The notes: generated by a model not told the origin, from the letters alone. DNA of 64,000 bases from Candidatus Pelagibacter communis (GCF_001180025.1 NZ_CVSK01000067.1:62001-126000); one strand, 5' to 3'. Positions 33,791-42,471 are shown, numbered from the stretch's first letter. Translations and numbers: made by a program.

Positions 33791-34782
33791 TAGCCACCTG
33801 TGGTAGATAAATTTTTAGTTAAACCAGTTTCACCAAGTTCCAAATGGTGAGATTCTTTTTTAAATTTCATTTGACCCATTATAAGATCTTGTAATTCTTC
33901 AATTTGATCATCTTTTTGTAATAAATGTCTTATACTTATTCCAGTATTTCCAAATAGGCATAATCTAAGATCTCCTCTTGATGTAATTCTTAATCTATTA
34001 CAGCTTCTACAAAAATCTTTAGAGTAGGGCGCTATGATTCCAAATTTCCCTTTATATTCTGGATTGATATAATTTAGTGACGGCCCAGCATCTTTACCTA
34101 AGGTTTGGTAAATCCAATTATTTTTATTTAAGTATTCTTTAAAGATTTTTGAAGATACATGGTATTTTTTAAAATAATCTAGGTTATCACCTGTTTGCAT
34201 TAACTCTATATATCGAAAATCCACTTTGTTCATTTTTATAAATTTTCCCCAAGACTCAAAATCTTTGTCTGATGCATTTATTCCATTTAAAAGAACTGCA
34301 TTGATCTTAATATTTTCAAAATTCAAATCTTGTAAGATACTAATTCCTTTTAAAATCTCTGGTAATCGATCATGACCTGTTACACTTTTGAATGTATTTC
34401 TATTTAGACTATCAATGCTAATATTAATGCCGTTTAAACCACTATCCACTAACATCTTTGCTTTTTCATCTAAATGATAACCGTTTGTGGTAATTACAAC
34501 TTTTTTTATTCCAGCTTCATTTTTTAAGATCTTGATTATATCAAAAAAATCTTTTCTTACCGTTGGTTCACCTCCAGTAAGTCTAATTTTGCATACACCC
34601 AATTTTGAAAAAACTTTTGCTAAACGTCTAATTTCCTCTAAGTGAAGAAATTTTCTATTATCGCTCTTATCAACTTGGTAACCATTAGGTAGACAATAGC
34701 CGCACTTAAAATTACATACATCGGTGATCGAAAGTCTTATATATGGAAAAGACCTACCAAAACTATCTCTTAACATTTTCAT
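33790..34782 (-). CDS. moaA: GTP 3',8-cyclase MoaA
   Basis: A radical-SAM enzyme that starts molybdenum cofactor synthesis from GTP. The N-terminal 4Fe-4S cluster is held by Cys23, Cys27 and Cys30 (DVCNFKCGYC). The SAM-binding LTGGEPTVRKDF is near residue 64. The second cluster uses cysteines in FCRSCNRLRITSRGDLRLCLFG. The chain ends in the conserved Gly-Gly (STTGG). It heads the operon moaA-C-D-E-msrP-msrQ. Directly before its ATG lies a long hairpin and no obvious Shine-Dalgarno. Confidence 0.97.
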   Translation of the reverse strand: MKMLRDSFGRSFPYIRLSITDVCNFKCGYCLPNGYQVDKSDNRKFLHLEEIRRLAKVFSKLGVCKIRLTGGEPTVRKDFFDIIKILKNEAGIKKVVITTNGYHLDEKAKMLVDSGLNGINISIDSLNRNTFKSVTGHDRLPEILKGISILQDLNFENIKINAVLLNGINASDKDFESWGKFIKMNKVDFRYIELMQTGDNLDYFKKYHVSSKIFKEYLNKNNWIYQTLGKDAGPSLNYINPEYKGKFGIIAPYSKDFCRSCNRLRITSRGDLRLCLFGNTGISIRHLLQKDDQIEELQDLIMGQMKFKKESHHLELGETGLTKNLSTTGG

Positions 34783-34849
34783 TTAAGTTAAAGCTATCAT
34801 AATTAATAAAATTAATCATGATAGAATTAACTTAAAATCTAGCTTTAAC
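34783..34849 (-). promoter_or_regulatory. Long hairpin and competing pairing in the moaA leader
   Basis: Positions 34783-34807 and 34811-34835 form a 25-base inverted repeat (22 matches) around a 3-base loop. The 3' arm abuts the moaA ATG. A third segment, GTTAAAGCTA on the minus strand (34849-34840), is perfectly complementary to ten bases of the same 3' arm (34787-34796). The two pairings exclude each other. No T run follows, so a simple terminator is unlikely. Confidence 0.5.
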
Positions 34850-35171
34850 CTGCTGGTTTATAATTAGCCATAGCTTTTGATGCCATGCCTGCAGCTTTAC
34901 CCATATCCATTTCCTCTAATATGGTAAAATTTGTTATAGCTCCAGAAGCTTCAACTGCTAGCTTAACTGCTGCTGCACCTTCAAATCCAATACTACCACT
35001 CACAACTCCTACAAAATCATAAGCTCCTCTTGTTATCATAAAAGATTCCATTTTTCCTCCTACTGCCTCTGATAAAGCAGTAGCTGCTGCAGCCCTGTCT
35101 TGATCTGGATTACCTATAAATCCCTTAAAAGCTTGAGCTGTATAATTGCCCATTACTATAAATTTAGCCAT
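34845..35171 (-). CDS. GYD-domain protein
   Basis: A 108-residue Ala- and Gly-rich protein of the GYD family (MAKFIVMGNYTAQAFKGF, then GGKMESFMITRGAYDFVGVV and AVEASGAITNFTILEEMD). It has a ferredoxin-like fold expected to form dimers or larger oligomers. Function is unknown. It has an unusually strong ribosome site (AGGAGGTAAC) and so may be highly expressed. It lies before moaA on the same strand, but a long hairpin stands between them. G/C-richer codons fit high expression. Confidence 0.8.
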   Translation of the reverse strand: MAKFIVMGNYTAQAFKGFIGNPDQDRAAAATALSEAVGGKMESFMITRGAYDFVGVVSGSIGFEGAAAVKLAVEASGAITNFTILEEMDMGKAAGMASKAMANYKPAG

Positions 35172-35257
35172 AGTTACCTCCTACTTATTATAAAGTAACA
35201 TTATAGAAGAAAAATAATTAATGAAAAAATTAAATATTAGTTATGTGAATTTTAAAT

Positions 35258-35279
35258 ATATTAATTTAAAAATTAATAT
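35258..35279. repeat. Perfect 10-bp inverted repeat in the GYD/ugpC-type divergent gap
   Basis: ATATTAATTT-AA-AAATTAATAT. It sits between the divergent GYD and ABC ATPase genes in a 257-base gap that otherwise holds only A/T-rich DNA. It could be an operator, but all bases are A or T, so chance is a real alternative. Confidence 0.35.
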
Positions 35280-35428
35280 TTGAGAAATTACAACTTGAGA
35301 TAGTATTTTAAATTTTCATATTAGTTGTGCACCTTTATATATAGATTTATTTTTATTTTAAATTTTAATAGAACTTAAATTTAAACTAGAGGTTATTAAT
35401 AAATACTTAAAAATAATATTAACTTAAG

Positions 35429-36505
35429 ATGGCAGAGATAAATATTTCGAAAATTAATAAATCTTTTGGGTCCACACATGTAATCAAAGATGTGTCTTTA
35501 GAAATTAAAAGTGAATCTTTCACTGTATTTGTTGGGCCAAGTGGCTGTGGTAAATCAACAATGCTAAGGATGATTGCTGGTTTAGAAGAGGTTAACTCAG
35601 GAACAATTTCAATTGATGGACAAGTTATTAATGATCTTCCACCATCAGAAAGAAATATAGCAATGGTCTTTCAATCATATGCTTTGTATCCACACATGAC
35701 AGTGTTCGATAACATGGCTTTTGGTTTAGAGATTGAAAAAAAATCTAGAGATGAAATTACAGAGAGAGTTATGGAGGCTGCTAAAATTCTTCAAATCGAA
35801 GAATACTTGGAGAGAAAACCAAAACAATTGTCAGGAGGACAAAGACAAAGAGTTGCAATTGGTAGAGCAATTACAAGAAAGCCAAAAGTATTTTTATTTG
35901 ATGAACCTTTATCTAATTTAGATGCAGCTTTAAGAGTTCAGATGAGAGTAGAGCTTGCTAAATTACATGATCAATTAAATGCAACGATGATTTATGTTAC
36001 TCACGATCAAACTGAAGCAATGACACTTGCAGATGACATAGTTGTATTAGATCATGGAATAGTATCTCAAAAAGGATCACCTTTAAAATTATACAATGAA
36101 CCAGAAAATTTATTTGTTGGTGGTTTTATTGGTTCACCAAAGATGAACTTTATCAATTCTAAAGTTATAAGCTCTAATAGCTCTGGAACTGAAGTTGAAA
36201 TTTTAGGACAAGGAAAAATTATTGTTCCAAAAACTTCAGATAAAGTTTCACCTGGCGATAGTGTAAAGATTGGTATCAGACCTGAACATATATTAATTAA
36301 TACTGGTGAAAAATGCTGGAATAGCAAGGTGTTCGTAATTGAAAAATTGGGTTCATCTACATTTCTATATTTAGAGAAAGATGGAGAACCATTAGTTGTT
36401 CAAACAGATGGTGAGAATTCAGCTAATATTGGAGACAATTTAAGCTTAAGTTTTGATTTAAATAAATGTCATTTATTTGACGAAAATAATTTAGCTTTTA
36501 AATAA
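35429..36505 (+). CDS. Sugar ABC transporter ATP-binding protein (UgpC/MalK type)
   Basis: A 358-residue ATPase that energises sugar import. Walker A is GPSGCGKST (near residues 36-44), the signature LSGGQRQRVAIG, Walker B VFLFDEPLSNLD and the H-loop VTHDQTEA. The C-terminal third is the MalK regulatory TOBE domain (IGIRPEHI, GEPLVVQTDGEN). It lies alone on the plus strand and converges with the glycosidase operon that carries two matching permeases and a binding protein, so it almost certainly completes that transporter. It may also serve other sugar transporters, as MalK-type ATPases can. Confidence 0.9.
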   Translation: MAEINISKINKSFGSTHVIKDVSLEIKSESFTVFVGPSGCGKSTMLRMIAGLEEVNSGTISIDGQVINDLPPSERNIAMVFQSYALYPHMTVFDNMAFGLEIEKKSRDEITERVMEAAKILQIEEYLERKPKQLSGGQRQRVAIGRAITRKPKVFLFDEPLSNLDAALRVQMRVELAKLHDQLNATMIYVTHDQTEAMTLADDIVVLDHGIVSQKGSPLKLYNEPENLFVGGFIGSPKMNFINSKVISSNSSGTEVEILGQGKIIVPKTSDKVSPGDSVKIGIRPEHILINTGEKCWNSKVFVIEKLGSSTFLYLEKDGEPLVVQTDGENSANIGDNLSLSFDLNKCHLFDENNLAFK

Positions 36506-36544
36506 TTTATCTTTTTAAGTAAGTTTTTATTTAGATTTAATAAA

Positions 36545-37906
36545 TTAAAAATCAAAAGGAATTGAATTTTGTTCTACAAGCTTTTTGAAAAAATAGTACG
36601 ATTTTTTAGGTGTTCTTTTTAAAGTTTTAAAATCAACATGCACTATTCCAAATCTCTTTTCAAATCCTAACGCCCATTCAAAATTATCCATGAATGTCCA
36701 TGCAAAGTAACTTTTAACTTTAGCTCCATCATCAATAGATTTTTTTACAGCACTTAAATATTTTTTAAAATAATCAATACGATCGGTGTCGTTTATTTCT
36801 CCATTTTTTTCTATTAAATCTGGATATGCTGCACCATTTTCAGTTAGATAAATATCTGGATTTCCATAATTATTTTTTAAATCCATAATTTGATCATAAT
36901 AAGCATCTGGAACAATTTCCCATCCCATAAGAGTTAACTTTGCATCTTTGCCCTCAAGACCAAAAGGCAATTCATCATTGAATGCTCCTCTTGCTTTAAG
37001 TAAACTTTTATTATCAGCTTTAATTCTAATATGTTGATAATGATTTAATCCAATAAAATCATTTTTTTGAAAAATATTTTTCATATCATCTTGATGAATA
37101 TGTTTTGAGACATCATCAATTAGTAATTCAGGATATCTTCCAAGATACATAGGGTCGGCAAATGATCTATTCCAATAAGTATCGAATAATTTAGTTGCAT
37201 GAAGATCTTCACTTGATTTTGTGGCAGGAATACATGGCGCCATATTAAAAGTGCAGCCAATTTTTATATTATTATTTAAAGATTTCATTGCTTGAAAAGC
37301 TTTGCCATGTGCAAGATTAACATTATGTATTGATGCAAAGTATTTTTCTAAATCTTTGTATCCTGGAGCCATGTAACCATCTACATATCCATGAATAGTA
37401 AAAACTTGTGGTTCATTAAATGTGATAAAATGATTACATCTATCTCCAAAATTTTTAACAATAGCCTCTGAATAATCTGAAAATATATTTGTTATATCTC
37501 TATTTGCCCAACCCCCTTTATCTTGCAGTGATTGAGGAAGGTCCCAATGATATAAAGTTATGAAAGGCTCAATATTTTTTTCTAAACACTTGTCTATCAA
37601 CCTTGAATAAAAATCTACTCCTTTAGGGTTTATTTTACCTATCCCTTCAGGGATAATCCTGGTCCACGCTAAAGAAAATCTATATGAATTTAAATTTATA
37701 TTAGCCATCAGCTCAATATCTTCTTCGTATCTATGATAATGGTCTACAGCAGTATCTCCGTTTTCATTATTTTTAACTTTTCCAGGTGTATGTGTAAAAG
37801 TATCCCAAATACTTTTGCTTTTTCCATCTTTATCTGTAGCACCCTCTATTTGGTAACTTGCTGTAGCCGTTCCCCAAAAAAAATCATTAGGAAATTTATT
37901 TTTCAT
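36545..37906 (-). CDS. Beta-glucosidase, GH1 family
   Basis: A 453-residue (beta/alpha)8 glycosidase without signal peptide, so it acts in the cytoplasm on imported glycosides. The N-terminal signature is FFWGTATASYQIEGA. The acid/base is Glu165 (TFNEPQVF) and the nucleophile Glu356 (LTENGAAY). The C-terminal WTFMDNFEWALGF binds substrate. No phosphate-binding Ser/Lys set of 6-phospho-glycosidases is obvious, and ABC import would deliver unphosphorylated sugar. It is the last gene of the minus-strand operon, one base after the GH4 gene. Confidence 0.92.
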   Translation of the reverse strand: MKNKFPNDFFWGTATASYQIEGATDKDGKSKSIWDTFTHTPGKVKNNENGDTAVDHYHRYEEDIELMANINLNSYRFSLAWTRIIPEGIGKINPKGVDFYSRLIDKCLEKNIEPFITLYHWDLPQSLQDKGGWANRDITNIFSDYSEAIVKNFGDRCNHFITFNEPQVFTIHGYVDGYMAPGYKDLEKYFASIHNVNLAHGKAFQAMKSLNNNIKIGCTFNMAPCIPATKSSEDLHATKLFDTYWNRSFADPMYLGRYPELLIDDVSKHIHQDDMKNIFQKNDFIGLNHYQHIRIKADNKSLLKARGAFNDELPFGLEGKDAKLTLMGWEIVPDAYYDQIMDLKNNYGNPDIYLTENGAAYPDLIEKNGEINDTDRIDYFKKYLSAVKKSIDDGAKVKSYFAWTFMDNFEWALGFEKRFGIVHVDFKTLKRTPKKSYYFFKKLVEQNSIPFDF

Positions 37907-37907
37907 G

Positions 37908-39236
37908 TTAGTTAAATTCTGGTATCCAATTTTTATGAGCTTTTAATAACTCATCTACCATAGAACTAATTTGATCTAAACTTAATAAAGAAGAAGTAAG
38001 TGGATCTAGCATAGCCGCATGATAAATGGTCTCTTTTTTTTTGGTTCTTAAAGCTTCAACAGTTAATTGTTGAACATTTATATTAGTTTTCATTAGGTTT
38101 GCTAAATGCATAGGTAAATCCCCAACTTTTTGAGGGTTAATTCCCTCATTATTTATTTTACATGGTACTTCAACACAACAATCATCTGGTAAATTAGAAA
38201 TTAACTTGTTATTCAAAACATTTCCATGAACTGTGTCTTCTTTTCCGTCAACAATTGATACAATTATCCGTGAAGCATACTCTAAAGATTTCTCACAAAC
38301 AAATTTTTCTCCATCTAATAAATTTTGCTCTTGTTGATCCCACTCTTTAATTTGTTTTTTGCACCTTCGAATATATTCATTAATTGGAATATTGAATTCA
38401 CTTAATAAGTCCTCTCTGTTATTTTTAATAAACCAAGGAGTATATTCTGCAAAGTGTTCGGATGACTCAGTAACAAAATATCCAAATTTTTCTAAAACTT
38501 TATATCTAACTTCGTTCGTGCATCCATCCCAATTGGTACCAAATTTTTTTTCTTTTCCAGCTTTAAAAATTTTAGGATAAAGATTTTCTTTTTTTCCCTC
38601 AGGATTAATTTTTTCAAACTTAGTATAAAAAGACATATGATTGATTCCTGAACATTCATAACTAATGTTTTTTATATCCTCGCCAATATCTTTTGCTAAA
38701 TCTTCAGCAGTTCCTTGTACAGAATGACAAAGTCCAACATATTTAAGCTCAGGTGCAAACTTAGACAATGCTAAACAATTAATTGCCATAGGATTAACAT
38801 ACTGCAACATAGTTGCGCTTGGACAAACTTCACTCATATTTTTTGCAACTGACAATAAAGCGGGGACAGTTCTTAATCCTCTCATGATTCCACCTATTCC
38901 TAAAGTGTCACCAATAGTTTGTTTTAGTCCATACTTTGCCGGAATTTCAAAATCAATAACTGTAGAGGGCTCATAACCTCCTATTTGAAACATTAATATT
39001 ACAAAGTCAGCTCCACTAAGTGCTTTTTTTTGATTTTTTTCGATTATAATCTTTGGATTTGCACCTATTGATTTTGAAACTTTTTCTGCAACCAAATTTG
39101 AGGTTTTTAATCTTCTATCATCAATATCTTGCAAAACTATTTCACAGTTACTGAAATTTTTTTCAAGCAGAATATCTGTAAGTATATTTTTCATAAATAC
39201 AGTGCTTCCTGCTCCAATAAAAGTAACTTTAATCAT
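37908..39236 (-). CDS. GH4-family glycosidase (alpha-glucosidase/alpha-galactosidase type)
   Basis: A NAD- and metal-dependent glycosidase using the redox GH4 mechanism. From ATG 39236 (MIKVTFIGAGSTVFMKNIL) it has 442 residues; a farther in-frame ATG at 39257 would overlap the permease gene, and AAAGG is well placed for 39236. The Rossmann start is FIGAGS. Metal ligands are Cys170 (GLCHSVQG) and His200 (GINHMSFY); YVNPMAIN binds the sugar ring. The CHSVQGT form is typical of AglA/MelA-like alpha-glycosidases rather than 6-phospho-beta-glucosidases. Its pairing with a GH1 enzyme suggests mixed alpha- and beta-linked substrates. Confidence 0.88.
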   Translation of the reverse strand: MIKVTFIGAGSTVFMKNILTDILLEKNFSNCEIVLQDIDDRRLKTSNLVAEKVSKSIGANPKIIIEKNQKKALSGADFVILMFQIGGYEPSTVIDFEIPAKYGLKQTIGDTLGIGGIMRGLRTVPALLSVAKNMSEVCPSATMLQYVNPMAINCLALSKFAPELKYVGLCHSVQGTAEDLAKDIGEDIKNISYECSGINHMSFYTKFEKINPEGKKENLYPKIFKAGKEKKFGTNWDGCTNEVRYKVLEKFGYFVTESSEHFAEYTPWFIKNNREDLLSEFNIPINEYIRRCKKQIKEWDQQEQNLLDGEKFVCEKSLEYASRIIVSIVDGKEDTVHGNVLNNKLISNLPDDCCVEVPCKINNEGINPQKVGDLPMHLANLMKTNINVQQLTVEALRTKKKETIYHAAMLDPLTSSLLSLDQISSMVDELLKAHKNWIPEFN

Positions 39237-39237
39237 A

Positions 39238-40089
39238 CTAACCTTTAGTTGCTCCAAGAGTTAATCCAGCAATAAAATGTTTTTGCATTAAAAAAAACAT
39301 AATAACAGGAGGTATCGCAGCAACAATAGATCCAGTTGATAGCAAGTGATAAGCTGTAATCCATTGACCATTTAATGATTTTAATCCAGCAGTAATTGGC
39401 ATTGCATGATCACCTTGTATTAAGACGGTTGCCCAAAAATAATCGTTCCATATAAATGTAAAAATTAAAACACACAGTGCTGCTATAGCTGGTCTAGTCA
39501 AAGGTAATATTATCTTCCAAAATATTCTAAATTCAGATGCTCCATCCATTCTCGCAGCCTCGATAAGCTCTTGAGGTAACGCTTTAATAAAATTTCTCAT
39601 AAAAAGTGTGCAAAAACCTGTTTGAAAAGCTACATGAAATAAAACCAATCCTGTAATAGTGTTGTAGAGACCAATTTTAAAAGTCAGATCTCTAACCGGT
39701 ATCATTAAAATTTGAAATGGAACAAAGTTTCCGGCTATAAAAATAAAAAATATTATTAAATTTGTCTTAAACTTATAATTCGCAAGAGCAAAGCCAGTCA
39801 TACAACTTAAAGCAACCGCTCCTAACATTGTTGGAATAGTTACTTTAAAACTATTTAGAGTGTATTTGATCATTGGAGTGTTAGTGAAAACATCGTATAA
39901 ATTTGAAAAAAGTAAAAATTCACTTGGAGTTCCCCACATATTTCCTGCAGTAATATCTCCCAAACCTCTTATTGATGTCATTAAAATACCAAAAATCGGT
40001 ATCAACCAAATAATTAATGAGATAGGTAAAAATATTTTATAAATATATTGATTTACGATTGGTCTTTGATGAATTGGAGTAGGGAACAT
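39238..40089 (-). CDS. Sugar ABC transporter permease, MalG type
   Basis: A 283-residue inner-membrane protein with six hydrophobic segments. The cytoplasmic EAA loop is EAARMDGASEFRIFWKIILP, which docks onto the ATPase. The C-terminal end GLTLGATKG is typical of MalG/AglG-like subunits. It starts right after the first permease gene and precedes the GH4 gene by one base, so transporter and hydrolase are made together. Confidence 0.93.
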   Translation of the reverse strand: MFPTPIHQRPIVNQYIYKIFLPISLIIWLIPIFGILMTSIRGLGDITAGNMWGTPSEFLLFSNLYDVFTNTPMIKYTLNSFKVTIPTMLGAVALSCMTGFALANYKFKTNLIIFFIFIAGNFVPFQILMIPVRDLTFKIGLYNTITGLVLFHVAFQTGFCTLFMRNFIKALPQELIEAARMDGASEFRIFWKIILPLTRPAIAALCVLIFTFIWNDYFWATVLIQGDHAMPITAGLKSLNGQWITAYHLLSTGSIVAAIPPVIMFFLMQKHFIAGLTLGATKG

Positions 40090-41010
40090 TTAGTTATTAT
40101 CCTCCCTCTCGTTTCGATACATTCTGTATATAAAAAATAAAATATAAAACATCATTATTGTAAACAAAACAGTTGCTATTGCTGACCCGTATCCCATTCT
40201 GTAACCGTATTCACTTAAAGCTTGCTCAAACATGTAATACGCTAACACATTTGAATAACCATAAGGTCCACCTTGAGTCATTATTGCCACCATATCAAAA
40301 CTTCTAAGCGCACCAATCACAGTTACTACAATTGCTAAAAAGGTAGCGTGCCTTAGTTGAGGAAGCACTATATTCCAAAATAAATGAAATCCTTTGGCGC
40401 CATCCATTCTCCCAGCCTCAATTTGTTCAGGGTTAATATTGTTAAGTCCTGTTAAATATAAAATTAAACAATAAGCAATTTGTGGATATAGACCTGCAAA
40501 TATTATCCCATAAGTTGCAGTATTTTCATTTGCAAGAATTGAAAATCCTTCTAATCCAATAAAATTTAGAAAGGGTGCAATAACACCATAATTTGGTTGG
40601 TAAAACCAAGTAAAAATAAGTCCAATGACTACTTGAGAAATAACAAATGGAAAAAAAAATAGAGATTTAATTAATCTAATTCCAAAAACAATTTGATTTA
40701 AAAATATTGCTAGTCCTAAGCCAATAGGAACTGCTAACATAAAAAATATTAACCATTTAAGATTATTCCAAAGTGAAATATAAAAATATTCATCATCTAA
40801 AAGTTCAATGTAATTTTGAAGACCAACATATATAGATGGAGATAATCCATCCCATTGATAAAAAGAAATGCCAATAGATACAAATATCGGTGCTATTACA
40901 TAAATGGAAAAAAATATTAATCCTGGAGCTAGAAAAATCCATGGGCTTATTTTAATTTGATTTTTTTGCCACCAAGTAATTCTTTTAGTTTTTGGATTAT
41001 TTAGTTCCAT
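40090..41010 (-). CDS. Sugar ABC transporter permease, MalF type
   Basis: A 306-residue inner-membrane permease with six predicted helices. The first is near residues 19-41 (IFLAPGLIFFSIYVIAP), and the EAA motif reads EAGRMDGAKGFHLFWNIVLP. It pairs with the MalG-type protein encoded directly after it with no gap. A 76-base spacer with a stable hairpin separates it from the binding-protein gene upstream. Confidence 0.93.
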   Translation of the reverse strand: MELNNPKTKRITWWQKNQIKISPWIFLAPGLIFFSIYVIAPIFVSIGISFYQWDGLSPSIYVGLQNYIELLDDEYFYISLWNNLKWLIFFMLAVPIGLGLAIFLNQIVFGIRLIKSLFFFPFVISQVVIGLIFTWFYQPNYGVIAPFLNFIGLEGFSILANENTATYGIIFAGLYPQIAYCLILYLTGLNNINPEQIEAGRMDGAKGFHLFWNIVLPQLRHATFLAIVVTVIGALRSFDMVAIMTQGGPYGYSNVLAYYMFEQALSEYGYRMGYGSAIATVLFTIMMFYILFFIYRMYRNEREDNN

Positions 41011-41045
41011 ATAGTTATATTTTAAAAATTGATGAAATCGAATTT

Positions 41046-41077
41046 TTAACTGAGGGGCCAGTAAGCCCCACAGTTAA
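41046..41077 (-). terminator. Hairpin between binding-protein and permease genes
   Basis: Stem TTAACTG-A-GGGGC / GCCCC-A-CAGTTAA with a 6-base loop: 12 pairs and one A-A mismatch, unusually G/C-rich for this DNA. It is followed by AAAAATTC on the plus strand and no T run on the coding strand. It probably stabilises the binding-protein mRNA or causes partial termination, giving more binding protein than permease. Confidence 0.6.
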
Positions 41078-41086
41078 GCTAAAAGT

Positions 41087-42331
41087 TTATTTATAAACTT
41101 TTTGACGTACTTTTTCTAATCTTTCTAAGATTTTTTGTCTTCTGTCAGGATTAGACATATATTCTTGAAAGCCTTTCATACCCTCTGATGCCATTTGAGC
41201 TGGAGCATCTCTATCGTAGAATTGCGCCATTGCATAAGCATTATTTAGCATATTCAATCCTGCTTTTAAGAATGGATCTCCCTTTTTAACACTAGAGTTC
41301 TTGTTAATAGGAAGCTGACCTAATATTTTATTGATCTCTTCTTGCACATCTGCTCGAGACATAAATATTAAGAAACGCTTAGCATCAGTTTTATTTTTAG
41401 CTTTAGAAGGTATATGCACAGTGTCCGTAGGTGCTTCTTCAGCCATTGGGATACCTGGTGTGATTTCAGGGAACTGGAAGAAACCTAAATTAGAATCTCT
41501 TAAGCCAGCCTCTTTTAAAGGAGCAACAGCAAAGTTACCCATTACATACATTGCTGCTTCACCGTTCACCATAGGAGTTAAAGCTTCTTGCCAACTAAGT
41601 GCTGCATGATTTTCTAAGAAGTATCCAGGCTTTACAAGCTCATCCCATTTATCAAATACTGCTTGCACTTTTGGATCTGTGTAAGGAACCTTACCTAGTG
41701 TTAAATCCATATGGAACTCATAGCCATTTGTTCTAAGATTTAAATAATCAAAAACACCAGCTGTTGTCCAAAGATACTTTGATCCGATTGTAATAGGTGT
41801 AATACCTGCAGCTTTTAACGTAGCGCATGCAGCTACAAAATCATCCCATGTTTTTGGTACAGATATTCCATTTGCTGTAAATAAATCTTTCCTGTAATAC
41901 ACGCCCCACTGATAATAAGTGTAAGGAATACCCCATTGCTTACCACCAATCGTCATAGATTTTTTAGCATGCTCCATATTTTCAGAAAGGTTTCCGTCTA
42001 CCCAACCTGAGTCTTTCCAAATATCAGAGACATCTTCAAACAAACCTGCTCTTACAAATGGTAACATTCTATTTCCAGCATACCAGTTTGCAACATCAGG
42101 TGGATCAGTGTTTAAAAAATTTCTTATGGATTGTTTGTAACCTTCATGGTCAAAAACATTCCATTTTACTGTGACGTCTGGGTTCTCTTCTTCAAATTTT
42201 TTAATAATATATTCAAAAGCTTCTTTTGGTGCTGCATCAGATGTGTCTGTATTTATCACCAAAGTACCAGCAAATGAAGTTGAAGAGATTATTCCAAACA
42301 TCATTATTAATGAGATAATAACCTTTTTCAT
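41087..42331 (-). CDS. Sugar ABC transporter periplasmic binding protein
   Basis: A 414-residue family 1 solute-binding protein. The signal peptide is residues 1-21 (MKKVIISLIMMFGIISSTSFA). The mature part has the maltose-binding-protein pattern: YIIKKFEEENPDVTVKW, WYAGNRMLPFVRAGLFED, GIPYTYYQWGVYYRKDLF and GEAAMYVMGNFAVAP. Trp and Tyr residues in these loops would stack on the sugar. It heads the minus-strand operon with the permeases and glycosidases, has a clear AAAGGAGC ribosome site, and has a likely promoter 30 bases upstream. The sugar cannot be named from sequence; an alpha- or beta-glucoside is inferred. Confidence 0.93.
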   Translation of the reverse strand: MKKVIISLIMMFGIISSTSFAGTLVINTDTSDAAPKEAFEYIIKKFEEENPDVTVKWNVFDHEGYKQSIRNFLNTDPPDVANWYAGNRMLPFVRAGLFEDVSDIWKDSGWVDGNLSENMEHAKKSMTIGGKQWGIPYTYYQWGVYYRKDLFTANGISVPKTWDDFVAACATLKAAGITPITIGSKYLWTTAGVFDYLNLRTNGYEFHMDLTLGKVPYTDPKVQAVFDKWDELVKPGYFLENHAALSWQEALTPMVNGEAAMYVMGNFAVAPLKEAGLRDSNLGFFQFPEITPGIPMAEEAPTDTVHIPSKAKNKTDAKRFLIFMSRADVQEEINKILGQLPINKNSSVKKGDPFLKAGLNMLNNAYAMAQFYDRDAPAQMASEGMKGFQEYMSNPDRRQKILERLEKVRQKVYK

Positions 42332-42360
42332 TTATGCTCCTTTTTTAATTTATGTTTAAT

Positions 42361-42389
42361 AGATTATGTATTTTTAAAATTGATTACAA
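42361..42389 (-). promoter_or_regulatory. Candidate promoter of the sugar transport operon
   Basis: On the minus strand TTGTAA (42389-42384), a 17-base spacer, then TAATCT (42366-42361), about 30 bases before the binding-protein ATG. It is the best -35/-10 pair in the 140-base gap. Confidence 0.45.
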
Positions 42390-42395
42390 TTAAAA

Positions 42396-42420
42396 ATTAT
42401 CCCCATAAATTGTTGATAAT
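42396..42420. promoter_or_regulatory. Inverted repeat upstream of the sugar operon promoter
   Basis: ATTATC-N13-GATAAT, with a CCCC/GTTG centre that is unusual in this DNA. It sits just upstream of the candidate -35 and could be an activator or repressor site. No regulator gene is nearby. Confidence 0.3.
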
Positions 42421-42471
42421 TAAATTAACAAAATAAATATATAATTATCTTACTTATAATTTTTTTAAAAT

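Noticed and set aside
34783-34849. Known Moco riboswitch before moaA
   Set aside because: The described Moco motif is much larger and multi-branched; here only a simple long hairpin with a competing segment is seen.
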